Shown: positions 43,460 through 51,713 of the stretch, piece after piece
How positions within the stretch are numbered: the stretch's first letter is position 1
How the letters are laid out: every line of letters begins with the position of its first letter
NCBI GenBank assembly: GCA_020073465.1
Contig: JAIQFC010000009.1
Span: forward strand, 1 to 64,000
Length of the DNA: 64,000 bases
From: Terriglobia bacterium
Lineage (GTDB): Bacteria; Acidobacteriota; Terriglobia; Terriglobales; Acidobacteriaceae
Direction of reading: 5' to 3'
Notes under the pieces: generated by a model
Database searches by the model: none
What the model was told of the DNA's origin: nothing
What the model saw: only the letters and a program-made list of their open reading frames with translations
Translations under genes and position numbers: made by a program

Positions 43460-45040
43460 TTAGGAAAAGAGGTTTAACACAATCTCCGCTATTTGGAGCG
43501 CTAAAAGAGGTGGGACAGCATTCCCCACTTGGTGATATTGAGCTGTTCGGGGGCCCATGAAGTAGTAATTATCAGGGAACGTCTGAAGACGTGCCGCTTC
43601 CCGCACGGTTAGGCTCCGGCATTGTGTGGGATCGGGATGAATGAAGTAATGGCCGTCCTTGCTGATGTGCGATGTAATTGTTGTAGATGGTCGGTGCTTT
43701 AGCTGTACTCGGAAGCGGTCAGCAAATACAGTGTCATCGTTGTCCGAGCGTCCCTTCTTTGCGTTCTTATGCGCGGGCAGAAGAAAACTTGGAAAATCGT
43801 CGAGAATCGGCGACCTGTTCCTTAATGTCGCAAAACAAGACGCATAAAAATAGCGCCAGAGGTCCTCGGGTATGTGACTTCGGGCGGAGTGATTACAGAC
43901 CCCCTCCAATCTCTCGTCAAAAAACCAATTCCGCTCCCACGCAGGCTTACTGCCACTCTTCATATACTCGCCGCCAGTGCTCAAATGATCGAGCTCGGAC
44001 GACAAATCTTCCATGACTCGACGCACGTCACGATAGGCGGGTCGCTCTAATGTCTTGTAGGTAAGGACTGCTTGGACTGCATCAGCCCATGCCTCATCGG
44101 AGTCTTGGGTTCGCGACAGGCGGCTTCGGAGGGCCGGCAAGTCCTGTATCGCTTTCCACATCGTTATTGTCTCGCGATTATCAGGAAGGTGCTTTGGCTC
44201 GATACCGATATCCGACCTGACGCCAACGAGAATCAAACGGTGACGAGCCTGCGGAACGCCGTGATTCTCTGAGCGAATAACATACTTGGCAGGATCATCA
44301 TTCGCAGTAGACCCGTTTTGCGGTTGCTCATTCGGCTTCGCCAACGAATACAGCTTGTACTCAAGTAGCCCCCCAAGTAACCCGTTCTTGGAGTCGCCGG
44401 CCTCTCGCGGATGTTGGAGGTCACAGATAATTCGCTGAATGATTTTCTTACCGTACTTCTTGGATGAAAGGAGGCCCTTGACGTTCTCCATTACAAAAAC
44501 AGGAGGACGGTGCACCGCGATGATACGAAGGTACTCCTTGTAAAGCAAATGTCGCTTGTCCCTCGCATAATGCCAAGCACTCGCACCCTTGATGCGGCTA
44601 CGGCCCACCTGTGAGTACACTTGGCATGGCGGACCACCGATTAGCACCCACGTCTTTGCTCCCCCTAGCGCGTTCCTTATCCTTCGATCCACTTCGCTGG
44701 CGGGATAGCCATCACCGCCAAGTTCCGCTTGCCACACCTCTTCTTGGGCTTTCTCTGCTTCGGCAGGAAATTCCTTAGATAACGTGGGCCAATCTACTCT
44801 TGAGGATTTTATTTGTTCATAGTACAGAGCGGGTTTTTCGCGATCTGGAAATTGTCGGAAAAAGCTACGAAGTAGCAGGGTCTCATGGGCAAAGGGATCT
44901 TTTTCAATAGAGAGAGCAATCTTGAATGCGCGATTTCCATACGAGTCGCGTAGGGCGCTGAACCCCTCTCCAAGTCCGCCCGGACCAGCAAAGAGATCTA
45001 ACACAGGAATCGTTGAGATGCCTGATGCGTATCCTCGCAT
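43460..45040 (-). CDS. DNA C5-cytosine methyltransferase (DrmMII-like position)
   Basis: 526 residues with the C5-MTase motifs: I LDLFAGPGGLGEGF, IV GGPPCQVYSQVGRSR, VI VFVMENVKGLL, VIII PQARHRLILVGV, X QVGNAVPPLLALQIAEIVLN. It would methylate cytosine to mark self DNA. Class 2 DISARM uses a C5-methyltransferase (DrmMII) for this purpose, so this is the likely host-protection enzyme of the operon. It is somewhat longer than typical Dcm owing to insertions before the target-recognition region. It starts 3 bases after the upstream small gene. Confidence 0.92.
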   Translation of the reverse strand: MRGYASGISTIPVLDLFAGPGGLGEGFSALRDSYGNRAFKIALSIEKDPFAHETLLLRSFFRQFPDREKPALYYEQIKSSRVDWPTLSKEFPAEAEKAQEEVWQAELGGDGYPASEVDRRIRNALGGAKTWVLIGGPPCQVYSQVGRSRIKGASAWHYARDKRHLLYKEYLRIIAVHRPPVFVMENVKGLLSSKKYGKKIIQRIICDLQHPREAGDSKNGLLGGLLEYKLYSLAKPNEQPQNGSTANDDPAKYVIRSENHGVPQARHRLILVGVRSDIGIEPKHLPDNRETITMWKAIQDLPALRSRLSRTQDSDEAWADAVQAVLTYKTLERPAYRDVRRVMEDLSSELDHLSTGGEYMKSGSKPAWERNWFFDERLEGVCNHSARSHIPEDLWRYFYASCFATLRNRSPILDDFPSFLLPAHKNAKKGRSDNDDTVFADRFRVQLKHRPSTTITSHISKDGHYFIHPDPTQCRSLTVREAARLQTFPDNYYFMGPRTAQYHQVGNAVPPLLALQIAEIVLNLFS

Positions 45041-45043
45041 GTC

Positions 45044-45385
45044 TTAGTGCCTGGCGCGTCTCTGGACGTCGCCCCAGATGTAGCGCGCTTCGTCGGTATC
45101 GATCTCTGCAAGGTGCCGGAAGTTGGGGGAGATTGACCACTTCGGCTTTCCGGTTGCGTCAGTGGCGCCAATCCGACTCTGGATGTTTGAGGCTTCGGAA
45201 TACTCAGCAAACATCCGCTGCGAAGCCCGTCGGGCAGCCCTAATCACACTCGCTTCCGAACCGTTGTGAGGCTCGACTATGGTGCCGACCTTGTTGCCAT
45301 CGCGGTCGCGTACATCCCGAACGACCACGTTGGAAAAGCTAGCGCCCAACGTATGCGTCTGTTGGTTTTTGCAGATTTCCGTCAT
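45044..45385 (-). CDS. Small unknown protein at the head of the DISARM-like operon
   Basis: 113 residues from the ATG MTEICKNQQ at 45385; the longer track start at 45529 lies inside the previous gene. A beta-rich first half (FSNVVVRDVRDRDGNKVGTIVEP) is followed by a helical, basic middle (ASVIRAARRASQRMFAEYSEASN). No family recognised. It lies 3 bases before the methyltransferase and 16 after the first small gene, so it is clearly co-expressed. A regulatory or accessory DNA-binding role is possible. Confidence 0.55.
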   Translation of the reverse strand: MTEICKNQQTHTLGASFSNVVVRDVRDRDGNKVGTIVEPHNGSEASVIRAARRASQRMFAEYSEASNIQSRIGATDATGKPKWSISPNFRHLAEIDTDEARYIWGDVQRRARH

Positions 45386-45401
45386 CCAGTTTCCTTCTTG
45401 G

Positions 45402-45644
45402 TTAGTCAGCGATTGAAATGTCGAAGCCAAACTTCTGCAAAATCCTGTATGCGTCTTGGGAAGTGATTTCGATCGCGGGTACAGTAGTAGCAGCCGCGAC
45501 AATCTGACGGATGGGGAAGCTCTTTCCATTCAGCACGACGGAGTACTTTTGAATTCGCCCCGGAGACATTCCTCTTGCAACGGAGACGATGTCTTCTTTT
45601 CGCAGGTCGAATGTCCTGCCTCTAAGCGTGAATTTCACGCTCAT
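45402..45644 (-). CDS. Small head-domain-like protein, first gene of the DISARM-like operon
   Basis: 80 residues from the ATG at 45644 (GGGAGG ten bases upstream). KFTLRGRTFDLRKEDIVSVARGMSPGRIQKYSVVLNGKSFPIRQIVAAATTV resembles the small domain seen at the N-terminus of some HNH/SRA-type restriction proteins (ScoMcrA head-like). I recall this pattern from such proteins but cannot prove the match here. It is the first gene after the 112-base promoter region, so it may be the operon's regulator or a small DNA-reading subunit. Confidence 0.55.
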   Translation of the reverse strand: MSVKFTLRGRTFDLRKEDIVSVARGMSPGRIQKYSVVLNGKSFPIRQIVAAATTVPAIEITSQDAYRILQKFGFDISIAD

Positions 45645-45756
45645 AGTTATTGCCTCCCTTAGGGCCTGCAAGAAAACATAGTACTACTCATACTAGTTCT
45701 ACACAACATATTTACAGGCCAAGAAGTGCAATTCATGATTTATAGAAGCAGTCTTC

Positions 45757-46728
45757 TCATCCACGGATTTCAGCCGCAACACTGAGGTTGCATTGCTGCT
45801 TTTCGTTGTCGAAACCCTCTACGGCAACGATTTCTGAGACAGCGCGTTGGCCCCGGACGCGCCCTATGTGAACCAAAAGATCTACGGCGCTCCCGATGTT
45901 CGCCATGATCGCCCGGTGCGGTAATTCGATCCCACTCTGCAAAACGCAATCCGCGAATCGAGTGACAGCTTGGCGGGCAGAATTGGCATGGAGCGTACAG
46001 AGACTCCCTGCGTGTCCTGTGTTCAATGCTTGGAGCAAATCGAAGGCTTCCCCGCCACGCACCTCGCCCACGATGATTCTGTCCGGCCTGTGGCGCAGCG
46101 CCGCCTTCAACAAGTCGCGGACCGTCACGGCTGGCAATCCGGTCTGTTCGCGGCGGGTTTCAAACCGCACGAGATTGCTCTTGCGAATGTTGAGTTCCGC
46201 CGTGTCTTCAATAAGGAGAATCCGTTCATCATCCGGAATGGAATCAGCAAGAATATTCAGAAGGGTAGTCTTTCCACTGCCCGTACCTCCGCTGATGAGG
46301 ATGTTTTGACGGCTGCCGACCTTCTCGCGGAGCAATATGGCGGTTTCCTGGCTGAGGGTCCCGTTTTCGATAAGGTCAGCCATAGTGAAGTGTCTGGTGT
46401 TGAATTTACGGATTGTGAGGGTAATTCCGTCAATACTGCACGGTGGGAGCACTGCGGCCACGCGGCTCCCGTCTGGCAGGCGGGAATCCAAGATCGGCTT
46501 CTCTTCGGAGATATCGTCCCCCAACCGGCGCGCAATGTTGCGCACGGCGGCGTTAAGCGCTTGCTCCGAAATGGCAATGCCTGGAACCTGAGTGAGCTGG
46601 CCGCGCCGTTCAATGAAGATCTGAGACCCGGCGTTCACCATGATTTCCGAGATGTCTGGGTCCAGAATGAGATGTTCTATTGGCCGCAGAAACGGCAGTA
46701 TCGTTTCAAACTGCATCGCTTTCCTCAC
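45757..46728 (-). CDS. virB11: VirB11/TrbB-type transfer ATPase
   Basis: 323 residues of the secretion ATPase family: N-terminal PIEHLILDPDISEIMVN, Walker A ISGGTGSGKTTLLNIL, ILLIEDTAELNI, Walker B region RPDRIIVGEVRGGEAFDLLQALNTGHAGSLCTLHAN. As a hexamer at the inner membrane it powers pilus assembly and DNA transfer. It overlaps the coupling-protein gene by 4 bases and is the last gene of the leftward transfer block. Confidence 0.93.
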   Translation of the reverse strand: MRKAMQFETILPFLRPIEHLILDPDISEIMVNAGSQIFIERRGQLTQVPGIAISEQALNAAVRNIARRLGDDISEEKPILDSRLPDGSRVAAVLPPCSIDGITLTIRKFNTRHFTMADLIENGTLSQETAILLREKVGSRQNILISGGTGSGKTTLLNILADSIPDDERILLIEDTAELNIRKSNLVRFETRREQTGLPAVTVRDLLKAALRHRPDRIIVGEVRGGEAFDLLQALNTGHAGSLCTLHANSARQAVTRFADCVLQSGIELPHRAIMANIGSAVDLLVHIGRVRGQRAVSEIVAVEGFDNEKQQCNLSVAAEIRG

Positions 46729-48749
46729 AACAACCCACGGGCGATCTGGTCAAAATAAGAAACATTCGGGTCGAGGTAATACGGTTTCAAGTAGCAGAGT
46801 GTCGCCGGCATTGGATTCAGACCGTCATATGGAAGTACGACTGCCTGCGCGTTGGCGAGTTCCGCCAGAAACTTCTGGCTGAATCTGTAATCGAGCCTCA
46901 CGCTGTAGCTTTTGGAAGCGCTGATGCTACCTCGGTCTGAAACGGTTTTACCCGTCAACAGGCTCAGTTTTGAATCCTGCCCAGATTCGGAGATGTTGTA
47001 GGTCACGAACGGCCTGTCCTCACGGCCACACAATTCGCTAGCGAGTCTGGTTGAGAAATCGTCGGCAAGGGCCAGGAATATCTTTGTGCGGAAGGTTTGG
47101 AGAAGCGTCCTGTAGCTGTCGCCGGAGAGCGTTGATTTCAACGAACTGATGCTCTGTGTTGCGACAATGGGGATACATTTCGATTGCCGTGACAAACTGA
47201 AGAACTTTTCGTCGCCGATTGGATCACTCTCGCCGACTGTGGCAAAACTCTGGTATTCATCACACATCAAGAAGACTTGCCGGAAATACCTTTCCCGATC
47301 GCGCTCCATCTCCGGTATTCGGCCCAGAACTGCCCGCTGAAAATCCAACTTGAGCATCGTTCCGAGAATTCTGGCGAGACTGGCATTCAAGGAAATTGGG
47401 AAGTTGAGGGCGCATATCTTTCCGTGCTCGATCAGCCAATTGAATGACGGAAAGGGTTTGCCATAGGGGAAGGTGCCGTTCTCATTGGGGACGTTTAGTG
47501 CTGGATCGTACGTTTGCTTGGGCGGGCAGAAAATCCGCTTCACCGCGGGATTGATGTCGAAGAGCGAGAGAAAAATAGAAACACCTTCGACAATCGAGCT
47601 GCGCAACTTCCTTTCCAGCCCCATCCAGTCGTCGAAATACCAGCGCTTTACGGCTTCCAATTGCTGCCGCTTGATGTCGTCCAGATCGGAGGAAGCCTCG
47701 ACGGTGAATCTCTGGCATTCGAGAGCAGTTCCTTGCTTGCCGAGCAGTTCTTCCAATCTGACCGATACCGGGGCCTTGTACATCCCTTTGGCCTCGTCAT
47801 ATGCAAATACGAATTCTGCAAATGTGCTGGCGAACTTTTCGTTTCCATAGACCTCGGGGGCAACGCAGACGTACTCGCGAGTCTCGAATCTGGCCTTTCC
47901 CTCCTCAATTCTCTTCTCTAACTTCAGGGGTGAGATCGCGCACTCGTAAACATCAAAGAACGTCACATAATCGTAGAGCACCTTGTGCAGCAGAATGATG
48001 TGCTGAAGCATATTGGTGTAAGCCTGCTGCCAGAATGGTTCTTTGCCATGTCCGTACAAATTGTTTAGCAGCGAAGCCACGCTATAGGCTAAAGCTGATG
48101 AATCCAGGTCGCTGTGCAGAGGGTTGTAGCGGTAGTCGGAATTCAAGGCGATTTCCACGTAGTCGTCCTCGCGGTCATGCTGTCGGGCAATCTCCCGAAT
48201 CTGGTGGCAGAAATCTCCTTTGACCTCCAGCACGAGCCCGCCAATCCGTTTGGCCGGCTCATCAGCTTTAAATGCGATGAGCTGCTCGGCAAATGGACGC
48301 ATACAGCATGTTGTTTTTCCCGTTCCAACTGCCCCGAACACTCCAATGCCGGTAAACAATCCTTTTTCTGGAATCGTCAGCCATTGCGGCTCGCTGGCGG
48401 GACTGATTCTTGTCGGGTGATGAATCTCTCCGACGACAAGGAACAGATCGTCCCTGAATTTTGGGTCGGGATACAGCGGAAGGGGATTCCGCTTCTGTTT
48501 CCGCTTCCGAGCAAAACTCAATACGTAGATCCCCGAGAAGGCAGCGGAGTAGATGAAGAACGGCGTGCTGAACAAGAACAGCGTGTAGCTCCCCGCGAGA
48601 ACCGAGTAAACGAGCGGGTCTCTGAGGGCCACGTATTGCAGGTACAGGTTGCCCTGGGGAAATGGACACATAGTGAACAGGATGAGTCCGGTCATGCCGG
48701 CAAGAACCAAGCTCACAAACGTCCGCGAATTGGCGATTTTCTCCAGCAT
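46725..48749 (-). CDS. virD4: VirD4/TraG-type coupling protein
   Basis: 674 residues. Two or three N-terminal membrane helices are followed by a TraD/TraG ATPase with Walker A GVFGAVGTGKTTCCMRPF and Walker B QVFLMCDEYQSFATVG. The late motif SRQSKCIPIVATQSISSLKS is also typical. The protein recruits the relaxase-DNA complex to the type IV secretion channel. It is the key mark of a conjugative (not only mobilizable) element. It starts 6 bases after the RHH-like gene. Confidence 0.92.
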   Translation of the reverse strand: MLEKIANSRTFVSLVLAGMTGLILFTMCPFPQGNLYLQYVALRDPLVYSVLAGSYTLFLFSTPFFIYSAAFSGIYVLSFARKRKQKRNPLPLYPDPKFRDDLFLVVGEIHHPTRISPASEPQWLTIPEKGLFTGIGVFGAVGTGKTTCCMRPFAEQLIAFKADEPAKRIGGLVLEVKGDFCHQIREIARQHDREDDYVEIALNSDYRYNPLHSDLDSSALAYSVASLLNNLYGHGKEPFWQQAYTNMLQHIILLHKVLYDYVTFFDVYECAISPLKLEKRIEEGKARFETREYVCVAPEVYGNEKFASTFAEFVFAYDEAKGMYKAPVSVRLEELLGKQGTALECQRFTVEASSDLDDIKRQQLEAVKRWYFDDWMGLERKLRSSIVEGVSIFLSLFDINPAVKRIFCPPKQTYDPALNVPNENGTFPYGKPFPSFNWLIEHGKICALNFPISLNASLARILGTMLKLDFQRAVLGRIPEMERDRERYFRQVFLMCDEYQSFATVGESDPIGDEKFFSLSRQSKCIPIVATQSISSLKSTLSGDSYRTLLQTFRTKIFLALADDFSTRLASELCGREDRPFVTYNISESGQDSKLSLLTGKTVSDRGSISASKSYSVRLDYRFSQKFLAELANAQAVVLPYDGLNPMPATLCYLKPYYLDPNVSYFDQIARGLL

Positions 48750-48755
48750 GGCAAC

Positions 48756-49061
48756 TCACCTTTTCGAGGCACTCATTGGGAGACTCTTGTCCACCGATTG
48801 AGCAGTCCCGTTGTGATTCTGGTCTGTCGGCACGCGCCTGCGTGGACCACGCCGTGGTTGCGAATCATTCTTGTGCAGTTCGTACCAAGGCTTGAATTCG
48901 CCGTCGCTTTGGAACAAGAATTTCAACGCGCCCGAAACTACTTGGTCATTCGTAGCGCCGCTGAACCGGCAATAGGCACGCAATGTCTCTTGCACGTCGT
49001 TTTCAATTGCGGCTTTGATCTGAGACCTGGATTGCTTTTTCTCGACCTGAATAATTGGCAT
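48756..49061 (-). CDS. Small RHH-like accessory protein
   Basis: 101 residues. The first ~55 residues (MPIIQVEKKQSRSQIKAAIENDVQETLRAYCRFSGATNDQVVSGALKFLF) have the layout of a ribbon-helix-helix DNA-binding domain. A basic tail follows (RRGPRRRVPT). Its position directly upstream of the coupling protein and downstream of a long inverted repeat suggests a relaxosome or oriT-binding accessory role. This is inference. Confidence 0.6.
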   Translation of the reverse strand: MPIIQVEKKQSRSQIKAAIENDVQETLRAYCRFSGATNDQVVSGALKFLFQSDGEFKPWYELHKNDSQPRRGPRRRVPTDQNHNGTAQSVDKSLPMSASKR

Positions 49062-49085
49062 CTTCTTCTCCTTTTGACTTCAGCT

Positions 49086-49169
49086 ACGGTACTGCGGGGA
49101 GCGGCCTCCGAAGCCGGTCACGGGCACGCCGCGCTAGGCGGCGGGCGGGGTCGCTCCCCGCAGTACCGT
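49086..49169. repeat. 84-bp element with 18-bp perfect inverted repeats
   Basis: ACGGTACTGCGGGGAGCG and its exact reverse complement are separated by 48 GC-rich bases. These contain a second hairpin (CGCCGC-GCTAG-GCGGCG), so the folded strand would be Y-shaped. It sits in the intergenic gap of the leftward transfer block. It could be oriT, a REP/MITE-type mobile repeat, or an mRNA structure. Confidence 0.75.
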
Positions 49170-49222
49170 TGCACTTGACCTTGTGTTTGTCTTTGCAACC
49201 ACGTTTGGAATCTCCATATGTT

Positions 49223-50284
49223 TTAAGCCCCTTGTGCACTGCTATCCCGTTCCGCAAGCTGGGCGGATGATTGGGCGGCTTCCCCGACCGCAGATGGAGC
49301 GAGCCGCCCAAGGTTCGGTACCACAAGGAATGTTTCAAAATGCACGCCAGGACTACTGATCTCGGCCCCCCAGTCGATCTCCGGCAACTTTCCTGTTTGT
49401 TTCCAGTTTTGGTATTGACTTTCGTACTTGGCCTCGGAGTACCGTTTGATCCCACGTTGCCACTCAATTACCTCTCGGTGGGCGAGTTCTTTGAAGCGCT
49501 TTTCTTCGGCCATCTTCCGCAGCCTGAAAAACGTTGCAAGGTGTCTTTGTTCCCGCTGGCGCTCGGTTCGTGACAAAGCCTGAGTGAATACCTCTCTCGC
49601 GGATGAAAAGCTCGTTGTGGAGGTCGAGACGAATATCAATTTGAAACTGCCGCTCAAAGCATCAAACAAAGCCCGATACCTCTGGATGAAGGAAGCAAAG
49701 GTTTGTAAAGAACGAATGTCGTCCTCGATGTAGGTGAAATTCGTAAGCGATGTCGATGCGTCCCCTGAGATAAATATTGGAAACTTCTCAACGAAGTAGC
49801 GACGCGTTTCTGCCCCCGTCTGTCCGCGAAAGAGTTTCCCGGGCAAGGCATCTGGACCAACGTGTTTCGCCTCGGCGAAATAGGAAACTTTGTCGGTCTC
49901 TTTTTCGAGGAATTGGCAGTCGAGATGTGACAACACATAGTCCAAGCCCAGGACTCTTACAGCTGCCTTTTCCAACAGTCCGTAGCGCCCCGGTTTACGG
50001 TGGCGAGAATTCTCGTTCCCGAGTGCGGCGTAGATCGTGCGTGAGAACAGGTGGTAAATCTTCTGGGTGCCGCGCTCGGGCAGGTGTTCCCGCACGTGCT
50101 GTTTCTGGATGGCTTTCTTGAGGAAATACGTCGCGGGACCTCGGCCAGCAACATCCACAAACTGCATGAACTGCCGTTGAAGGAAGAAACCCGAATGCAC
50201 GGCCACGACGTACAGAAACTCCGCCTCTCGCGGCGTGTACCCAAATTGCGTTAGGGCTGCGATGGCCTCTGGACGAATTCTCAT
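49223..50284 (-). CDS. Accessory transfer-region protein with winged-helix N-terminus
   Basis: 353 residues. The N-terminal region (EAIAALTQFGYTPREAEFLYVVAVHSGFFLQRQF) reads like a winged helix. The middle (YVLSHLDCQFLEKETDKVSYF) and later parts are mixed alpha/beta without a clear catalytic motif. The pairing with the next upstream gene, which resembles the replication-relaxation family, suggests a relaxosome or initiator role. I do not recognise a true relaxase in the window. It overlaps its upstream neighbour by 4 bases. Confidence 0.6.
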   Translation of the reverse strand: MRIRPEAIAALTQFGYTPREAEFLYVVAVHSGFFLQRQFMQFVDVAGRGPATYFLKKAIQKQHVREHLPERGTQKIYHLFSRTIYAALGNENSRHRKPGRYGLLEKAAVRVLGLDYVLSHLDCQFLEKETDKVSYFAEAKHVGPDALPGKLFRGQTGAETRRYFVEKFPIFISGDASTSLTNFTYIEDDIRSLQTFASFIQRYRALFDALSGSFKLIFVSTSTTSFSSAREVFTQALSRTERQREQRHLATFFRLRKMAEEKRFKELAHREVIEWQRGIKRYSEAKYESQYQNWKQTGKLPEIDWGAEISSPGVHFETFLVVPNLGRLAPSAVGEAAQSSAQLAERDSSAQGA

Positions 50285-51117
50285 AACGACATCACCTCAC
50301 CGATCAAGTCCTCACCGCGTTCGGCTGACCGTCCGCGATAGTCCTGGTTGTAGAGCTTGAATCCAGCCGCTTGTTTGGCGGCAATCTGGCGGGCCTTGTA
50401 GTGTCCGGTCACACATTCAAGGTCCACCTTGCATTGCTCCTGATCTCGGGACTCGAATTCGATGCGAACGTCCGGGAACTGAATCTTGCCTTCCACGATC
50501 TTTAGTCCGTGCGTCTCGGCAATTTCCTGGCGTTGTCGATCACGCTCTGCCGGCGGAATGGTCTGGATTCTTGCGAGTTGGCGATTGACCTGCTTCTTCA
50601 GTTCGAAATCGAGCACAACTCGTTTTGGTGTGCCACCCCCCTTGGAGATTTTCCGTGCCTCTTTTTGGTACACGTCATAGATAGCGGCATCGTGGCGCAG
50701 TTCCCGTTTCTTCACGATTCCCGAGTAGACGACTTGGTCTCGGTTGGAGAGGGCAGACTGCGTAAGTTCCTTCCCGGCTCTTGTCAAAGAGATGTATTCA
50801 CCACTTGCCCTCGAACCGGACTGGACGGTAAGAAGGCGTTGCTCGCGGAGACTTCGCAGGTCTTTGCGGAATCGTTCGTCATCGTTGTCGTAAAGATGTT
50901 TTCGCAGGGAGTTAGCGGTGATGGTTCTGAAGGCTCCCAAGTCCTGGAGCATTCTTGACTGGTCGGAACTCAGCCGATGCCGCTGGCCACGACTTTGGTA
51001 GATGCTTTTGCCCTCATGGTCACGGTTCTCGTGAGAAATCGGGCGCGGTGACCGTTCGGTCGATCTGCCCTGGCATTGAGTCGGTCTTAACGTCTCGTCA
51101 TTTATCGTGCGGCCCAT
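50281..51117 (-). CDS. Replication-relaxation-like wHTH protein
   Basis: 278 residues. After a basic, disordered ~45-residue start comes a winged helix (QSRMLQDLGAFRTITANSLRKHLYDNDDERFRKDLRSLREQRLL). A later domain has ELRHDAAIYDVYQKEAR and PDVRIEFESRDQEQCKVDLECVTGHYKARQI, which resembles the nuclease-like half of Replic_Relax proteins (H-D at the domain start, E/D-rich strand). Such proteins accompany conjugation genes. Assignment is by eye only. It lies 3 bases after the small membrane gene. Confidence 0.5.
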   Translation of the reverse strand: MGRTINDETLRPTQCQGRSTERSPRPISHENRDHEGKSIYQSRGQRHRLSSDQSRMLQDLGAFRTITANSLRKHLYDNDDERFRKDLRSLREQRLLTVQSGSRASGEYISLTRAGKELTQSALSNRDQVVYSGIVKKRELRHDAAIYDVYQKEARKISKGGGTPKRVVLDFELKKQVNRQLARIQTIPPAERDRQRQEIAETHGLKIVEGKIQFPDVRIEFESRDQEQCKVDLECVTGHYKARQIAAKQAAGFKLYNQDYRGRSAERGEDLIGEVMSL

Positions 51118-51120
51118 TGC

Positions 51121-51414
51121 CTACTCCTCGGACCGTTCGCGAATCTCAGTGGAGAGGTCGTCCTCTCCGATTCTGAGCTGCTTGTCCACGTACACCAGCT
51201 TCTGGCCGGTGTGCTTGAGGAAGAACCGTCTTGCGAGCAGGAAGAACGCTGCGAACAAATTGGCGAACAGGAGTGCCGCATACAAACCGATGGCCCATCC
51301 GTAGTTACGAAAGATTGCCGCCCGGTACGGCACCAGGAATTTCAGACGATCCATCAACAGAAACCCGAACGCCATGAAGAGGGTAAGTGCCAGGAGCAGT
51401 GTGTTTCCAATCAT
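51121..51414 (-). CDS. Small two-helix membrane protein
   Basis: 97 residues with two membrane helices (LLLALTLFMAFGFLLM and GWAIGLYAALLFANLFAAFFLLA) and a charged cytoplasmic tail. The family is not recognised. It is the first gene of the leftward transfer block, and its Shine-Dalgarno sequence AGAGGT lies within the 3' arm of a hairpin immediately upstream. Confidence 0.6.
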   Translation of the reverse strand: MIGNTLLLALTLFMAFGFLLMDRLKFLVPYRAAIFRNYGWAIGLYAALLFANLFAAFFLLARRFFLKHTGQKLVYVDKQLRIGEDDLSTEIRERSEE

Positions 51415-51422
51415 TGGTAGAC

Positions 51423-51444
51423 CTCTGCGTACTCAGACGCAGAG
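51423..51444 (-). promoter_or_regulatory. Hairpin overlapping the ribosome-binding site of the leftward transfer operon
   Basis: CTCTGCGT and ACGCAGAG form a perfect 8-bp stem with a 6-base loop. On the minus strand the second arm contains AGAGG of the Shine-Dalgarno sequence, 8 bases before the ATG at 51414, so folding would hide it. The remaining ~270 bases to the STAND gene hold no supportable gene. Confidence 0.5.
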
Positions 51445-51713
51445 ACTTCGCGTTTTGACTCGGGCTTGTTGAAAGGAGACACCACTATTGAAAGTGTTGA
51501 TCGTTTCTGACTCGCCTGTGATCCATGAGTTGCCAGGAACACCAGATTCCACAAGCCGACATCCCGGTACTATTCCCGGACGGCTGGAGCGTAGCGCGGC
51601 TTGCCCCTTAGTCGTGCCCTGCTCATGTGAACGATCAATAGGCACATTGGGGGCGAGAAATGCTTGATACTCGCGTTGGCGTGTCTATTGAACCGAGCTG
51701 ATATCTGCTGGTC

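Noticed and set aside
48114-49178. 354-residue rightward ORF over the coupling-protein 5' end and its leader
   Set aside because: It runs antisense to two well-supported genes and through the inverted repeat, with no family character.
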